DNA of 64,000 nt from Cephalopachus bancanus. Its lineage: Eukaryota > Chordata > Mammalia > Primates > Tarsiidae. Below, one piece after another: positions 44,768 to 57,083 of this stretch (positions are counted from its first letter, which is position 1; every line of letters starts with the position of its first letter). The translations under genes were made by a program, and so were the position numbers. The notes beneath the pieces were generated by a model that was not told the DNA's origin, ran no database searches, and saw nothing but the letters and a program-made list of their open reading frames with translations. Location: the NCBI GenBank assembly GCA_027257055.1, contig JAPVLO010000519.1, positions 434,001 through 498,000 of the forward strand, in the 5' to 3' direction.

Positions 44768-44840
44768 ATAAAATTTATTTTATTTTCAAGATGTGGAGTA
44801 CAATTCAGGATTAGGTATACAAGTGAACAATGTACAGGTT
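44768..44840 (-). mobile_element. L1-D: tiny 5'-truncated young-type L1 3' end
   Basis: 'caagatgtggagtacaattc' and 'aggattaggtatacaagtga' are the antisense last 70 bp of the L1-A/C/G/H family 3'UTR, with a T-rich tail on the left. No clear TSD found. Confidence 0.8.
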
Positions 44841-45269
44841 TTCACATTAATGGATGCATTCCAAATCTTTAAAATAACTGCAAACTCATTTCCAGTGTGG
44901 AAATCCTTTTGTATGGTTGTCTTCCAAAGGATAAGCACACATACAAAAAAATCATTAAAATCGATTCTGATCATATATGCATGCTGTAGCAGGTGCAACA
45001 AGGTCTCTGCCCATTTGTAATTCTGTCCTTTGGTATTTAAAATGTAATGCAAGCATTTGCCTCTGGCATTGATACATTACCCATTCATTACAACTGGGCA
45101 AGCAAGGTTGTTTATTTAAGGATGGATCCAAGTGTTGACTTCATCCTGAAGGCTAACCACCACGACACTCAGCAATGTGATTCTCAGAGTTTGCAGTTTT
45201 GATGACTACTGTAATAATTAGTTATAATAGGAAACCACACAGCCTTCCTGGGAGAAAAATCAAGACCAT

Positions 45270-45498
45270 ACAAATAATAGAGCAAGTCTATGGTCAGACT
45301 AAGGTTGGCATTTCTCAGGTAATGTTTGGGGGACCATCCAGCTCTACTACATGGTTTGTGTTAAAGATTATTAGGAGAGAAAGCCAGCAAAGTAGGATGG
45401 GGCTAAATCATGAAAAGCTTTTTAACCTTAAATAATGAGTTTGGATTTAATTCTGATTGCAGCAGGGAGCCACTTGAAGATCTTAAACAGAAGATTTT
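45270..45498 (-). mobile_element. L2 LINE 3' part, cut by L1-G
   Basis: 'gatggggctaaatcatgaaa', 'gagtttggatttaattctga' and 'gagccacttgaagatcttaa' follow the inverted L2 order up to the L1-G target site. Confidence 0.72.
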
Positions 45499-46392
45499 GT
45501 TTCTTTTTTTAATTTTAAAGATGTGTGGTACAATTCAGGATTAGGTTTACAAGTGATCATGGTACAGGCAAAGTGTGGGTCTCCCTTGGTTCCCACTTTG
45601 CCTGGTTTGAGATCAGGTACCCTTATTGATGTTTTGTGCCACCCCCTCCCTCCTCTTGCAGTTTCTGCTTACTGCCAATCCCTTTCTTATAGCATTATGG
45701 CAAATGTTCAGGGTCCACTTATGAGTGAGAATATGTGGTACTCAGTTCTTTGCTTCTGTGATAAATCACTGAGTATTATAGACTCTAAATCCATCCAAGT
45801 TGCTGCGAAGTGCATAGTTTTGTTCTTCTTTATGGCTGTGTAATATTCCATTGTGTATATGTACCACTTTTTTTTATTCAGTCCAGTTTTGATGGGCAGC
45901 ACAGTTAGTTCCATGTTTTGGCTATTGTAAATAGTGCTGCAGTAAACATGGGTGTACAGCTATCTTTTTTGTAGAGTGATTTATGTCCCTCCAGGTATAT
46001 TCCCAGGAGGAGGATTACTGGGTCATATGGAAGGTCAATTTCTGGTTCTTTTAGGAATCACCACACTTTTCATAGTGGTTAAACTAGTTTGCATTCCCAC
46101 CAACAGTGTAGAAGCATTCTCTTTTCTCCACATCCTCACTAGCATCTGTTACTGTTTGTTTTATTAATGACAGCCATTCTTACTGGAGTTAGGTGGTATC
46201 TCAATGTGCTTTTGATTTGCTTCTCTCTGATGATTAGTGAGGCTGAGCATTTTTTCATGTGTCTGTTGGCTGCTAGTATGTTTTCTTTTGAGAAGTATCT
46301 ATTCGTGTCTTTTGCCTACTTTTTAATGGAGCTGTTTGGTTTTTTTCCTTTTGGCACGTTAGAGTTCCTTGTAGATCCTGAATATTAGGCCT
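45499..46392 (-). mobile_element. L1-G: 5'-truncated L1 inserted in L2
   Basis: About 0.9 kb antisense: T-rich tail, 3'UTR with one hairpin unit (45656-45677, one mismatch in the stem), then the ORF2 C-terminal region ('cattgtgtatatgtaccact', 'tcaatttctggttcttttag', 'gattagtgaggctgagcatt'). TSD about 17 bp: 'ttaaacagaagattttg' (45482-45498) and 'ttaaacagagaattttg' (46393-46409). All frames are broken. Confidence 0.9.
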
Positions 46393-46734
46393 TTAAACAG
46401 AGAATTTTGAACATGCTTTTCTTTCAATTTCCTGAGTATGAGATTTCACTTCACTTATGGTGAATATCAGGGAGACCAAGTTCCTCAGTGACCCTTTTAT
46501 AACTCAGACCTGGTAGCTGAATATATGACCACCATGTGAAAGGCACTGAGATAGGCACTTTGTTGTTGATTTTGCAGAAATCTCAAATTTGACTCCTTAG
46601 TCAGTAGAAATTCTGAAAAATTTATCTTGTATAAGGAATCATAACTTTAAATGTTCAGGTTTAGATTTTTTTAATCTGCAAAATATTCATTTTTTAGTTC
46701 AAATAATTAACCCAGGCTGCTAGATCCTTCCCAT

Positions 46735-46990
46735 GACTCTGCAGCCACCCCTACCATCATGCAATGTCATTTTCTTTGCCAGTTCACTATATTGCTTCTA
46801 GGATCAAGTCCAAATGCATAATCTTGGCTTACTAGGCTCTTCACAAGTCTGGCTTCAACCAAGCTTTCGGTCTTGTTTATTATACCCCTGAACTCTCCCG
46901 CACCCCATGTATTCCACCTTCAAATTCCCCTAGGTACAACTTCCAGGCAACAGAGCAGGCTTGACTTTGTAATTCATAACTTTCTCTTAG
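46735..46990 (+). mobile_element. L2 LINE 3' part
   Basis: 'ttgcttctaggatcaagtcc', 'ttcacaagtctggcttcaac' and 'accccatgtattccaccttc' follow the L2 steps 'agaataaaatccaaag...ggccctacatgatctggc'. A 3'-end-like piece ('ccaggcagggactatgtatg') is near 47138-47165. Confidence 0.72.
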
Positions 46991-47230
46991 TATATCATGC
47001 TTTTTCATGTCTCTGTAGCTTTGCATGCCTCTGCAATTGATGAGAATGTGTCAAATCCCCTATGTATGTTAGAACTGAAAACATTCTGTGTTGAACCAGA
47101 TTGCAAACTTCTTTTGTTAAAAAATTATGGATTATTTCCAGGCAGGGACTATGTATGATTTATTTTTATCTCTCTTCTTTCATCTAGGGCCTGGTTGAGT
47201 GGTTGGCAAGATAAAGAGATGACCAGTATA

Positions 47231-47264
47231 ATTCAGGTGAATGGTGAATTCAGGTGAATGGTGA
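47231..47264 (+). repeat. 17-bp tandem duplication
   Basis: 'attcaggtgaatggtga' occurs twice in a row. Confidence 0.85.
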
Positions 47265-47689
47265 ATGAATCTGTGTACAAAGAATTCAGACTGATTTTTA
47301 TATAGCCCAAGCCAAGCAGAATCAGAATAATGAGTCTGCTAGCGGCCAGGGAATGAAGTGCAGTAAGCAGTGAAGGAGGCAGTGTGTAAGGGGGAAAGTC
47401 TGCAAGCCAATGGGCAGAACGTTTGATTATCTACTCTTTTAGATCATCTGCCTCACTGCTTTTCTTCATTGGTGTGTATAATTGAGAGCAAGGATTGGAT
47501 CTTCTGGTTAATTGGCTTTTCTGATTAACCAGTAGTTCACTGGAAAGTTTCCCATTTTGGGGGGGGGAAGTGACCCTCTCTAAAATATATCAAAAGCTAC
47601 TTTTTAAATGCAATATAATGCCAAAAACTTCTTTATGATTCAGAAATTGCAAAGACCACCCAATCATAATAGGGTTAAAAAACCACTCT

Positions 47690-48185
47690 TATAAGACTGG
47701 CAATTATTTCATAAACATATATAAGTCCATAATAAGCACAAAGCCCTGTGGAAGACATAAAATGAATAAGACCAGTGGAATGAACAGGAGCATGCAGACT
47801 ACTCTGAGAGGAATTCACCAAGGAAGTGGCGCAAATGCTGTAACTTGAAGAATGCTTGAGGCTTAGGTCATGGGAAATGGAAGAGACAGAGATATATTCC
47901 AAACTGTGCAAAATATAGAAAGTGACTCAGCAAGGCAGAAAGGGCAGATCACACTCAGGGATTGAAGAGCATGAGCTGTAGCTAAAAAAATGGTTATATA
48001 AGGGGATGAGTGTATTAGAGAAAAGCTAGTGCAGTAGGAGACAAAGCAAGGCAGTTTGGCAGGGGTTTAATCTGGATGGCCTCAAAGGCCAGTCTAAGAA
48101 AAGTCGGCTTTATTTTGCAGGCAACTGAGAGCTGGGAAAGGACTCAATTAGATCCTTGGTTTGTTTGAGAGAATCATTCTGCCAT
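47690..48185 (-). mobile_element. L2 LINE 3' part
   Basis: Inverted L2: 'gaataagaccagtggaatga', 'ggaaatggaagagacagaga', 'tctggatggcctcaaaggcc' and 'gtcggctttattttgcaggc'. Confidence 0.7.
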
Positions 48186-48244
48186 AAGTGGGAAGGTGTG
48201 TTTGAAGAGAGAAACAGACTGGAAACAGAGGAGCCAAATATAAG

Positions 48245-48350
48245 GCTACTTCAATAACTCATTCATTTGTTCATTCACATATTCATTAATTATCCAACAA
48301 GTACTGAATGAAAATCCATTTGGACAAGGCACCGCACTGGCCTGAGGGAG
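48245..48350 (-). mobile_element. L2 3' end (second copy)
   Basis: 'aataactcattcatttgttc' and 'caacaagtactgaatgaaaa' resemble the inverted L2 terminus with its 'tgaatgaatgaa' tail. Confidence 0.6.
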
Positions 48351-48399
48351 AAATGGCGAGTAGAAGGAATGCTAAGCTAAAAAGAGTGAATGGGAGGAT

Positions 48400-49055
48400 G
48401 GGAAAATTGAAGAGAGAAATCAAGGATAGGGAGGTAATTTCAATGTTATAAAGGTATAACTTGAGTCAATTCCAAATTTTCATCTTAAATCATGCTGAAA
48501 CTTTGATTGGGATGCAGGGATAAGAGTGGGATATTTCCCTCTGGAATACTGATAGCCTCTGCTGAACAAAGCATGGAATAGGGACTGAGCAATTGTTTGA
48601 GGACAATGGGCAGAATTTTCTTTCAGGTCTTGTACTCTCTGAGAGCATGAAAATCTACAGGATATACCCATAAGCATTAGGGAAAATAGGACTCATTTCA
48701 AATTTCACTGGAACTCTGAGAGTGGCCTGACTTACCACAGCAGCTACATTCTAGTTGTCTTTAACTGGCTGTTAGAAAGGGAACATAAGTTTTGTACATT
48801 GGTGTGTTCCTGTGGAATGTCAGGCACAGGCTCAGGGTGAATTTTGACAAGGTGGTTCTGATGAAAGAAGAAGGGCAGTATTAACTGGTTTAGGTTCATA
48901 GATACCAACTGGCAGAATTTAGCTATTAGATCTCAGAGGTAATGTAAGAGGAATGATAACTTTGAGGACATTAATGCCATTAACTAAGTAAGTCTTTCTA
49001 TTTATTTGTGTCTCTTTTGCCTCATCTGCCAAACAAAATTGTGGAAATAGATCAA
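48400..49055. other. Unique noncoding DNA
   Basis: No recognised gene or repeat. Confidence 0.4.
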
Positions 49056-49059
49056 CTCT

Positions 49060-49595
49060 GTGGTAGGCAGAATAATGGTTTCCCAAAGATGTTCACATCT
49101 TAATCCCTAGAACCTATGAATATATTACATAACAAGAGAGGATTAAGGTTGCAGATGAAATTTGTGTTGCTAAGTAGGTGATCTTAAATAAATTATCCTG
49201 GGTTATCTGAGTGGGCCCAGAATCATCACAAGTATCCTTAAATGGGGAAAAGGGAAAAAGAAGAGGCAAAATCAGAGAGGTGGCTTCATAAGAAATAATT
49301 GATCACAGATTGCTGGCTTTGAAGATAGAAGGGGACCACATGCAAAGCCATACAGGCAGCCTCTAGAAAATGAAAAAAGGCAAGGAAATGAGCTCTTTCC
49401 AAAAAGGGATACAGTCTGCTGATATTTTGCTTTTAGCCCAGCAAGACTCATTTTGGACTTCTGACCTTAATTGTTAAATAACATACTTGTGTTGTTGTAA
49501 GTCACAAAGCTTGTGATAATTTGTAAAAGGCAAAAGATTTATGTGATCTAAAAAGAAACTAGAGTATAGGTTGGGATAATTTATTACAGCAGCAG
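49060..49595 (+). mobile_element. MLT1-type MaLR LTR (solo)
   Basis: Starts 'tgtggtaggcagaataatgg' and proceeds through 'gggttatctgagtgggccca', 'gaaaaaaggcaaggaaatga', 'ttttagcccagcaagactca', 'ttggacttctgaccttaatt' and 'gataatttgtaaaaggcaaa', in plus orientation. The same LTR type as 35503/38406. No internal sequence is attached. Confidence 0.9.
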
Positions 49596-49916
49596 TAAAA
49601 AACTTACAAACTCAATAACCTAATTTCTTCAAATATCTCTTAATCTAAATTTTTAACAGAGATGCACAGCTTAATGATATATTGCTACAGAAAAAAATCT
49701 GAGCCACATTCCCAGATATTTAGATGCTATAGAGCTGAGGTGGAGGTGGGCCCTGCTAGCTTATTTCTTAAAGTCAACTATAATGTGCTCTTCTTTTTGA
49801 AAATTGCTATAATAATTCCACAAATATCTGTCCAGATGAGAAAAGTCAAGCAAAGTCATTCAGTTATAGGTGTGAAAATCGAGGTGAAGAAAAATAAGTG
49901 TGAGAGGTAGCCTGTG

Positions 49917-51768
49917 TCAATTAGACAAGACAAGGAAATCAGGGGTATACAAATAGGAAAAGAGGAAGTCAAGTTATCCCTCTTTGCTGATAATATGATC
50001 CTACACCTTGAAAATGTAAGAGAATTTGTCAAAAACCTGCTTGCACTGATAAAGGACTTTGGGAAGGTCGCAGGGTACAAAATAAATGTGCAAAAGACAG
50101 TTGCATTCCTCTACACCAACAACAAGCAGGAAGAGAAACAAATAAAAGGCACAATCCCATTCACAATAGCCATCAAAAAATGAAATACCTCAGCATCTTC
50201 CTAACCTGAGAAGTGAAAGACCTTTACAATGAAAATTACAAAACACTACTTAAAGAAATCCAAGATGACACAAAAAAATGGAAAAATATTCCATGCTCAT
50301 GGATAGGTAGAATCAACATTGTTAAAATGTCCACTCTACCAAAGGCAATCTACAGATTCAACACAATACCCATTAAACTACCAACATCATTCTTCTCAGA
50401 CCTGGAAATGACAATACAGAAATTCATATGGAAACATAAATGACCACGAATAGCTAAAACAATCCTTAGCGAAAGAAACAAAGCAGGAGGTATCACACTT
50501 CCAGACTTCAAACTTTACTATAAGGCCACAGTAATCAAAACAGCCTGGTATTGGTACAAGAACAGGCATATAGACAAATGGAACAGGATAGAGATTCCGG
50601 AAGCAAAGCCTCAATTCTTCAACCAACTCATCTTTGACAAAGCCTCCAACAACAACCACTGGGGAGAGGAGAACCTGTTCAGTAAATGGTACTCGGAAAA
50701 CTGAATGACCACATGCAGAAGATTGAAACAGGACCCCTACCTATCACCATACACAAAAAATTAACTCTAAATGGATCAAAGACATGAATGTAAAACCTCA
50801 AACTATAAGAATCTTAGAAAGCGCAGGAGACACGCTTATGAAAATTAGGACTGAGAACCAAGTCCTATTCAGAATCCTAAAGGCCAATACCTTAAGAAAT
50901 AAAATAGACAAGTGGGACCTCATCAAATTAGCGAGCTTCTGCAAAGCAAAAGAAACCATCAAGAGAACTGGGAGACAGCCCACAGAATGGGAAAATATAT
51001 TTGCCAACTGTTTATCCAACAAAGGCCTAACATCTAGGATCTACAAGGAACTCAAACGTGCCTAAAGGATAAAAATAAGCAGCCCCTTTAAAAAGTGGGC
51101 AAAAGACATAAGTAAACAATTTTCAAAAGAAGATATATGGGCAGCCAACAGACACATGAAAAAGAGCTCAGCCTCACTCATCATCAGTGAAACACAAATC
51201 AAAACCACACTGAGATATCACCTAACCCCTGTAAGAATGACCATCATTAATAAAACAAACAACAACAGATGCTGGCAAGGATGTGAAGAAAAAGGAACGC
51301 TTCTACACTGCTAGTGGGAATGTACCACACATCTTTATAATAAAAACTAAAATTAAAAAAAGAGAGGTAGCCTGTGAAACTTTGAAGTTGTAGCCTCTTT
51401 GGAAGACAGTGTGGCAATTCCTGAAAGAACTAGAAATTGACCTTCCATATGACCCAGCAATTCCCCTATTGGGAATATACCTGGAGGAACTCAAATCATT
51501 CTAGCAGAAAGATACCTGCACACATATGTTTGTTGCAGCTCTATTCACAATAGCAAAAACATGGAACTAACCGTGTTGCCCATTGAAGCTTGACTGGATT
51601 TAAAAAATGTGGTACATATACACGATGGAATATTATGCAGCCATAAAGAAGGACAAATATATGGTCTTTGCAACAACTTGGATGGATTTGGAGTCGATCA
51701 TACTCAGTGATTTATCACAGAAACAAAGAACAGAGTTCCATATGTTCTCACTCATAAGCAGACCTTGA
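49917..51768 (+). pseudogene. L1-H ORF2, RT to C-terminus, broken
   Basis: Open pieces at 49914-50183, 50213-50443 and 50784-51065 lie in different frames. The RT motif reads F-A-D-N (49983-49994) where the family has F-A-D-D. '[20 protein letters not shown]' (from about 50293) and 'KIDKWDLIKLASFCKAKETI' (from about 50907) are conserved post-RT segments. The cysteine-rich region is interrupted by the patch at 51319-51392. The stop is in 'gaccttgaac' (51766-51768). Confidence 0.9.
51319..51392 (+). repeat. Templated patch copied from 51921-51995
   Basis: 74 bp identical to 51921-51995 except for one A in a run. It includes the L1 3' terminus, A-tail, right TSD copy and 16 bp of unique flank. 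It replaces 16 or so bases of normal ORF2 text between 'gtgggaatgta' and 'gcctctttgg'. Confidence 0.93.
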
Positions 51769-51964
51769 ACAGTTACAGTGCTATAAGAAATCAATTGACA
51801 GTAGTGGGAAACTGTCAGGGGAGGAGGGGTGAGATTGGCAGTTGAAAGAAACTGCTAGGGGAGGGAGGGGCAGACCTCATCAACAAGGGTATCTGCATGT
51901 GTTTCTATACTTAAACCTGAAATGTACCACACATCTTTATAATAAAAACTAAAATTAAAAAAAA
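51769..51964 (+). other. L1-H 3'UTR with two hairpin units
   Basis: Unit 1 stem 51796-51802/51811-51817 is perfect but uses an A-T pair where other copies have G-C. Unit 2 (51836-51857) pairs with one G-T wobble. Each is followed by a purine-rich 'aggggagg' tract. Confidence 0.82.
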
Positions 51965-51995
51965 GAGAGGTAGCCTGTGAAACTTTGAAGTTGTA

Positions 51996-53925
51996 ACCTA
52001 GATTTTAGTTTTCAGTCTTTAGAAATCTGCAAGAGAATCCCTTGAGTAGAAGCTTCCTACTTGCTGTGCTTATTAAACAACAAACTTAATGCTGTAGAAA
52101 GTGTTTGGTAGTATGTAATTATTTTGAAAATCTTTTTCTCATTGTCATTGCATAAAACAAATCATAATGCCTTGCTTTATAGTATTTTTTGGTCAAGTCT
52201 TATTAAAAATTTATGGATAGGTCATTTGTACATATTCTCAGACTTGTAACGCCAGTAAAATTATTGAAAGATTTTTATTCAAAGAACTGTTAGCCAGCAT
52301 AGAGCTCTGTGAAGTCTCTTTCTTGGATATCTTTTAGTCCATTCATTCTGTAACCTTGGGGGTTATTAATATTAAAATCTTCTTGAGACAATCCCTTAAT
52401 ACATTTTTTAGTGGTGTCCAGTTTTAGAACTTGTTTCCATCAATTAATTCCCTCCTGCCTCTTAAGTGGTTTTTTTTTTTTTTTTTTTTTTACATTAAGA
52501 TGTCTTCGGGAGTTGGACATTTTTAGGCTACCTTGAAGATATTTAGATATGTTTATTGCATAATCTCTCTTTTACATGAGAGAAATATAGACACCAATCA
52601 GGAAGAATGAAAAAAAAAAAAGACAAGGGGAGGTTTTGAGATAATCCAATCTGACTTTCTATTTGTTTGAGGCCAAGAGCATGAGACTTGGGTCAGCCAG
52701 ATAGAAGTAGTTACCAATTAATGCAGAAATCAATCAGTAAGGCAGCCTGTGAACATCTCTAGATCCTCAACTGGATATCTGATAGAGTCTTGGGGGCAGG
52801 ACAATGAAGACTCAAATCTTTGGTTTCAGAGAAGTAAACAGAATTCCTTGTGAAGATAGAAGATATGACCAAGTACATAAGCGCTTTCCTGAAAATGAGG
52901 GATATCTGCAGTGATAAAACACTCATTTTAAGTCATTACCACAGGAGAGTGACTGTCCCAGTTGCAGCATATAAAGGGAAAGTAGACCAAGTCAGAGCAA
53001 CAGAAAAGCAGGTCTTCTGTATGCCAGCACCGAAGAAGCTTCTGCCATCACAATCTGCCTGTGACGTGTAAGTGAGGTCACTTCACATGAATAATGCATG
53101 ATGGCTAAGAGGGAGAGAAACAAGCTAGTGCCTCCAGCTGGGGTCTGATATTTTGCATTATATTAAAATATATTAGGAGAGACTGGCTCCCTTATACTTC
53201 CCTGGGATTGCTGCTACTGTGGCCTTCCTACTCTTTGCTATGTTCAACTTCCTATTTAATAGGCAATACCCTCCCTGACTTAGCCCAGATATACCAATCC
53301 TATATTTACCGACCATTAGTAAGCTATAGAGCATGAGGCCAGAACCCTGAACTGGAAATTGAGTGGCTTGAGTGCTAATTATTCTGACAGTAGCTAGTGA
53401 TGTGATCAGGCAGGTGATTTATTCACTCTGTGAATGGGTATAAAGATACCTAATCTTCTAATGCCTTACAGACAACACCAAGAGTCAAATGAGATGTGAA
53501 TGACTATGAAAGCTCTTTAAAAGTATGTAAACTTATACACATGCAGGGTATGATGGTTATCATTGATAAGACCTCCCCCTCTGGACTAGGTCTGTCTCAG
53601 TCTCAGAACAAAGGGGACCTTCCAAATTAGTGGACAATATCATGGATAAATGGCTTACTTACAGAAGCATAAGCAAGAAACAGGGCAATGTTGTCAGCAC
53701 TTGTAAACTGTCACCCTATCAAGCAGCAATGGCTACCCTCTTCTGTTTTGTGTATTCACAGACTTGTTCTGCTACCTCATGTAGGTAGTTTCAGAGTCTT
53801 AGGTTTTAGCTGGTGACTGAGTAGCTCAGTTGCCAGGTAAAACTCTTCTTAACGTTCTCTTCTCAAAGAGTACAAGCTCTTCACAATGAGTACTACTTCC
53901 CCAGAAATACTGTATTCATAAAATT
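51996..53925. other. Unique noncoding DNA with homopolymer runs
   Basis: Contains a run of about 25 T at 52469-52493 and an A12 run near 52609. No transposon body links them. A 73-codon frame (52850-53071) ends before a 'gtaagt' splice-donor-like string at 53068, but there is no domain or other exon evidence. Confidence 0.45.
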
Positions 53926-53929
53926 AAAA

Positions 53930-56335
53930 CAGGAAAGACTTTTGTTTTAGAATAAGATGGAGTAACAGGGACGAGACTGATTCTTCCAGCTGAACCAACC
54001 AAATAATGGACAAAATAACTGAAATAGTGTTTTGCAAGATACTGGATACTAGGCAATGAAGACAGTGATCCCTGAGACAACTGAGGTGACCCTTATGGCT
54101 GCCCCAGATTTCTGCCTGGAAAGAGCTTCCAGGTCATGATGCAGGGAGGGGCAACCCAGGTGGAGCCTAGCGAACTCTCTGTCGAGATGGAGCTAAAAGT
54201 CTGGGGAGACCAAGACAGCTCAGCTCGAGCTTATGGGACAGGATGGGGGAGAGGAGCTGTATACAAAGAGAACTAGGAATTTGCAGAGGGCCTCCCTTGA
54301 GCTTTCAGATGAGTACTGACCCAGCTGTATGAAGAAATTATTTTGGGCCAGGGAAAATAAACATCTGAAAAGACTAGAGTTAACTGTCTTGGTATTCACA
54401 TAGGGCTCGAAATAGTGCCTGTCCCCACCACTTAGGTTGGAAAAAACTCAAGATTTATAAAACACTGTGCAGAGTAAACATGAGGGTCTTGACTGAATAG
54501 TAGCAAATGATTATCCCTAGACTGAGCTCTGCTCTGATTCTACCTAACAAATCTTGAGAGGAAGACTCTATCAAGGATCAAACTGTTTCAAGTAATTTAA
54601 CTACATCTCAAAATAAATTTCAAGAAGATTTATAGAAATATAGAAATAGCAAGCATTTAACAAGGACAAATTACAACACTTGACATACATTCAAAAATTA
54701 CCAGCTATACAAAGAAATAGGAAAATTCTATCCAAAAATGATAAAGTAATTCAATCAAAACTGAACCAAAATTGGCACAGGTACTGGAATTAGCAGACAA
54801 GGGAATTAAAACAGCTATTATAACTACATACATTACATATCGACATATGAATATGCCATATATTTATAAATATGAATATATTAAAAAAAACTTAGAGACA
54901 TAGAAAGGAAAAAAAGGACTCAAATTGACCTTCCAGAGATAATATCTACTGTCTGAAATTTAAAATGCATTGATTGGGATAACAGATTAGAATTGGCAAA
55001 AGAAATATTAGTAAACTTGAAGACATAGCAATGTGAACTATCCAAAATGAAACACAGCAAGAAAAAAGAACATATCGGTGAGCTATAAGACCACTTTTGG
55101 CAGTCTAATATACATATTATTAGTATCCCTGAATAAATGGGGAGGGAGGGCAAAAATATTTGAAGAAATAATAGCCCCAAACCTTTTAAATTTGATGAAA
55201 AGGATAAGCCCTCAGGTCCCAGAAGCTTAACAAATCCCAAGCATAAGGAACATGGAGAAAATGACATCATGAAATTGCATAAAGCCAGTGATAAGGAAGA
55301 ATCTTGAAACTAACCAGAGGAAAATAAATCCCATTATGTACAGAGAAACAAAGATAAAGATGGCAGCAAATTTTTCATCAGAAACCATGAAAGCAAGAAG
55401 ATAGTAAAAAATATCTTTAAAGTACTAAAAGAAAAAAAGATACCCAGCAATCTAGATTTCTTTACCCAGTGAAAATATTTGTACAAGATGAAGGCAACAT
55501 AAAGACGTTTTAAGACATATGAAAACTCAAAAAATTAATTCTCAGCAAACTTTCACTATAAGAAATGTTAAGGGAAGTACTATAAGCAGAAAAATTGTGA
55601 TACCAAATGGAAATCTGTATCTATGCAAAGAACTCAAAGGCACTAGAAATGGCAATTACATGACTAGTTGTATATTTTCTAATTATTTAAATTGCCTTTA
55701 AATATAACTGACTAAACAAAAATAATAAAATGTACTGTGGTATTTATAACATATATAAAAGTGAAATGTATGACAAAAATAACACAAAGGTCAGGAGGAG
55801 AGAAATGAAGGTATAAGATTATAAAGTTCTAATACTCTACCTAAAGTGACATGATATTACTTGATGATAGGCTGTGTTGTTTAAAGATGTATATTACAAA
55901 ACCTAAATCAGTCACTAAAATAACAACATACGAAGTTACATCTACTAAGCCAACAAAGGAGGTAAAATGGAATCACCTAAAATCCAAAAGAAGGCAGAAA
56001 AAAAGAGAACAAAGAACAAATGGAGACCAATAGCAAGATGATAGAATCAAACCTAATGATACCACATTATCACATTAAATGGAGATATTCCAAGCACTCA
56101 AATTTAAAGATGCATATTGTCAAATTGGATAAAAAGACAAGAGCCTATAACTATATGCTGCCTACAAGAAATGCACTTTAAGCATAAAGACACAAATAGG
56201 TTATAAATAAATGATGCAAAAATAACACCTTGCTAACAGTATATCATGTTAATCAGTAGATGGATGAGTATCTATATTAATATCAGGTAAAGTAGATCTC
56301 AGAGCAAAAAGAAAAAAAAATTCTGAAAAGGAGAC
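53930..56335 (+). mobile_element. Ancient L1M / HAL1-like LINE
   Basis: ORF1 remnant at about 54690-55600: 'aaaattaccagctatacaaa', 'gcagacaagggaattaaaac', 'ggcaaaaatatttgaagaaa', 'atagccccaaaccttttaaa', 'ccagtgataaggaagaatct', 'gatggcagcaaatttttcat'. These match the HAL1/L1M ORF1 text I know. After that, 56060-56215 reads as the start of an L1 ORF2 ('catattgtcaaattggataa', 'atgctgcctacaagaaatgc'). An ORF2 start argues for L1M over an ORF1-only HAL1. No frame is intact; age is high. Confidence 0.78.
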
Positions 56336-56339
56336 AGGC

Positions 56340-56825
56340 ATTCCCACCAGAGTGAACAACAGAGACTCTATTTTCATTTGTCCTGATACCTCTCCCCACC
56401 ATGTTTTCTACACTATCTTTAATGTAGTTAATATGCAAGAAAGTTTTGGTTGTACAAGGAGCCAACAGGTTTCCTGGCTTCTTATTCAGAACTTACTCCT
56501 CTGCACAATTTTGTTCTCCTTTATTTCCTGCATAGATCTTTGCATGTCTTGCAGTACTGTTGTTCATTCAGCTGTTTTAGAGTAATGTTTCTTTTTCACT
56601 TGTCAGGTTCCCAAGCTTCCTACAAGACTGTATGGGAGGATGCCTGAGTGATAAAGTGGGTGGTGTTTCTGGCCTCCTTTCTATTTACTCTTTGTTCTGT
56701 CTCCTCTTCTGAATCTCACTGACTCTATTGCTCATGAGCCCACTTACATCTGCTCTGCTTTTTAAACCACAGGTTATTTCTCTTCTGCCTCTAAGTCTCT
56801 GGAAATTGGTTTATACTCTTTTAAA
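56340..56825. other. Unique or unrecognised noncoding DNA
   Basis: Pyrimidine-rich sequence with no match I know. Two overlapping 65-77-codon frames lack motifs. Confidence 0.4.
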
Positions 56826-56849
56826 AATTTAATTTAATTTAATTTAATT

Positions 56850-57083
56850 TTTTTTTGAGTTGGAGTCTCACTCGACCTGCTGGGCTCCGGCGATCCTTCC
56901 ACCTCAGCCTTCCGAGTAGCCGGAATTACAGGCATACGCTACCACGCCCGGCTGATTTTTTTGATTTATTGCAGAGATGAGGTCTTGCCGCCCAGGCGGG
57001 TCTCGAACCCGCGGGCTCAGGCAATCCACTCACCTCAGCCTCCCAAAGGCACGGGATTACAGGCTGAGCCACCAAGCCCGACT
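56850..57083 (-). mobile_element. Alu SINE with internal deletion
   Basis: Same young type as the others, but about 47 bp between 'ctcactc' and 'gacctgctggg' (near 56875) are missing, including the palindromic right-arm element. B-box hairpin perfect (56995-57013). The TTTAA-rich flanks at 56826-56850 and 57083-57098 serve as TSD, though low complexity blurs the edges. Confidence 0.9.

Larger units (their letters stand above)
49917..51964 (+). mobile_element. L1-H: 5'-truncated L1 with internal patch
   Basis: Perfect 15-bp TSD 'gagaggtagcctgtg' at 49902-49916 and 51965-51979. It begins in the RT domain and runs to the A-rich tail. A 74-bp block (51319-51392) inside ORF2 is a copy of the element's own 3' end, TSD and following flank (51921-51995). 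Confidence 0.93.

Noticed and set aside
52469..52620. T25 run and nearby A12 run as the two ends of an inverted retroposon pair
   Set aside because: The DNA between and around them matches no SINE or LINE, and no flanking TSD is visible.
52850..53071. Possible exon ending at a 'gtaagt' donor-like site
   Set aside because: A single 6-mer is weak evidence; there is no matching acceptor, neighbouring exon or known protein similarity.
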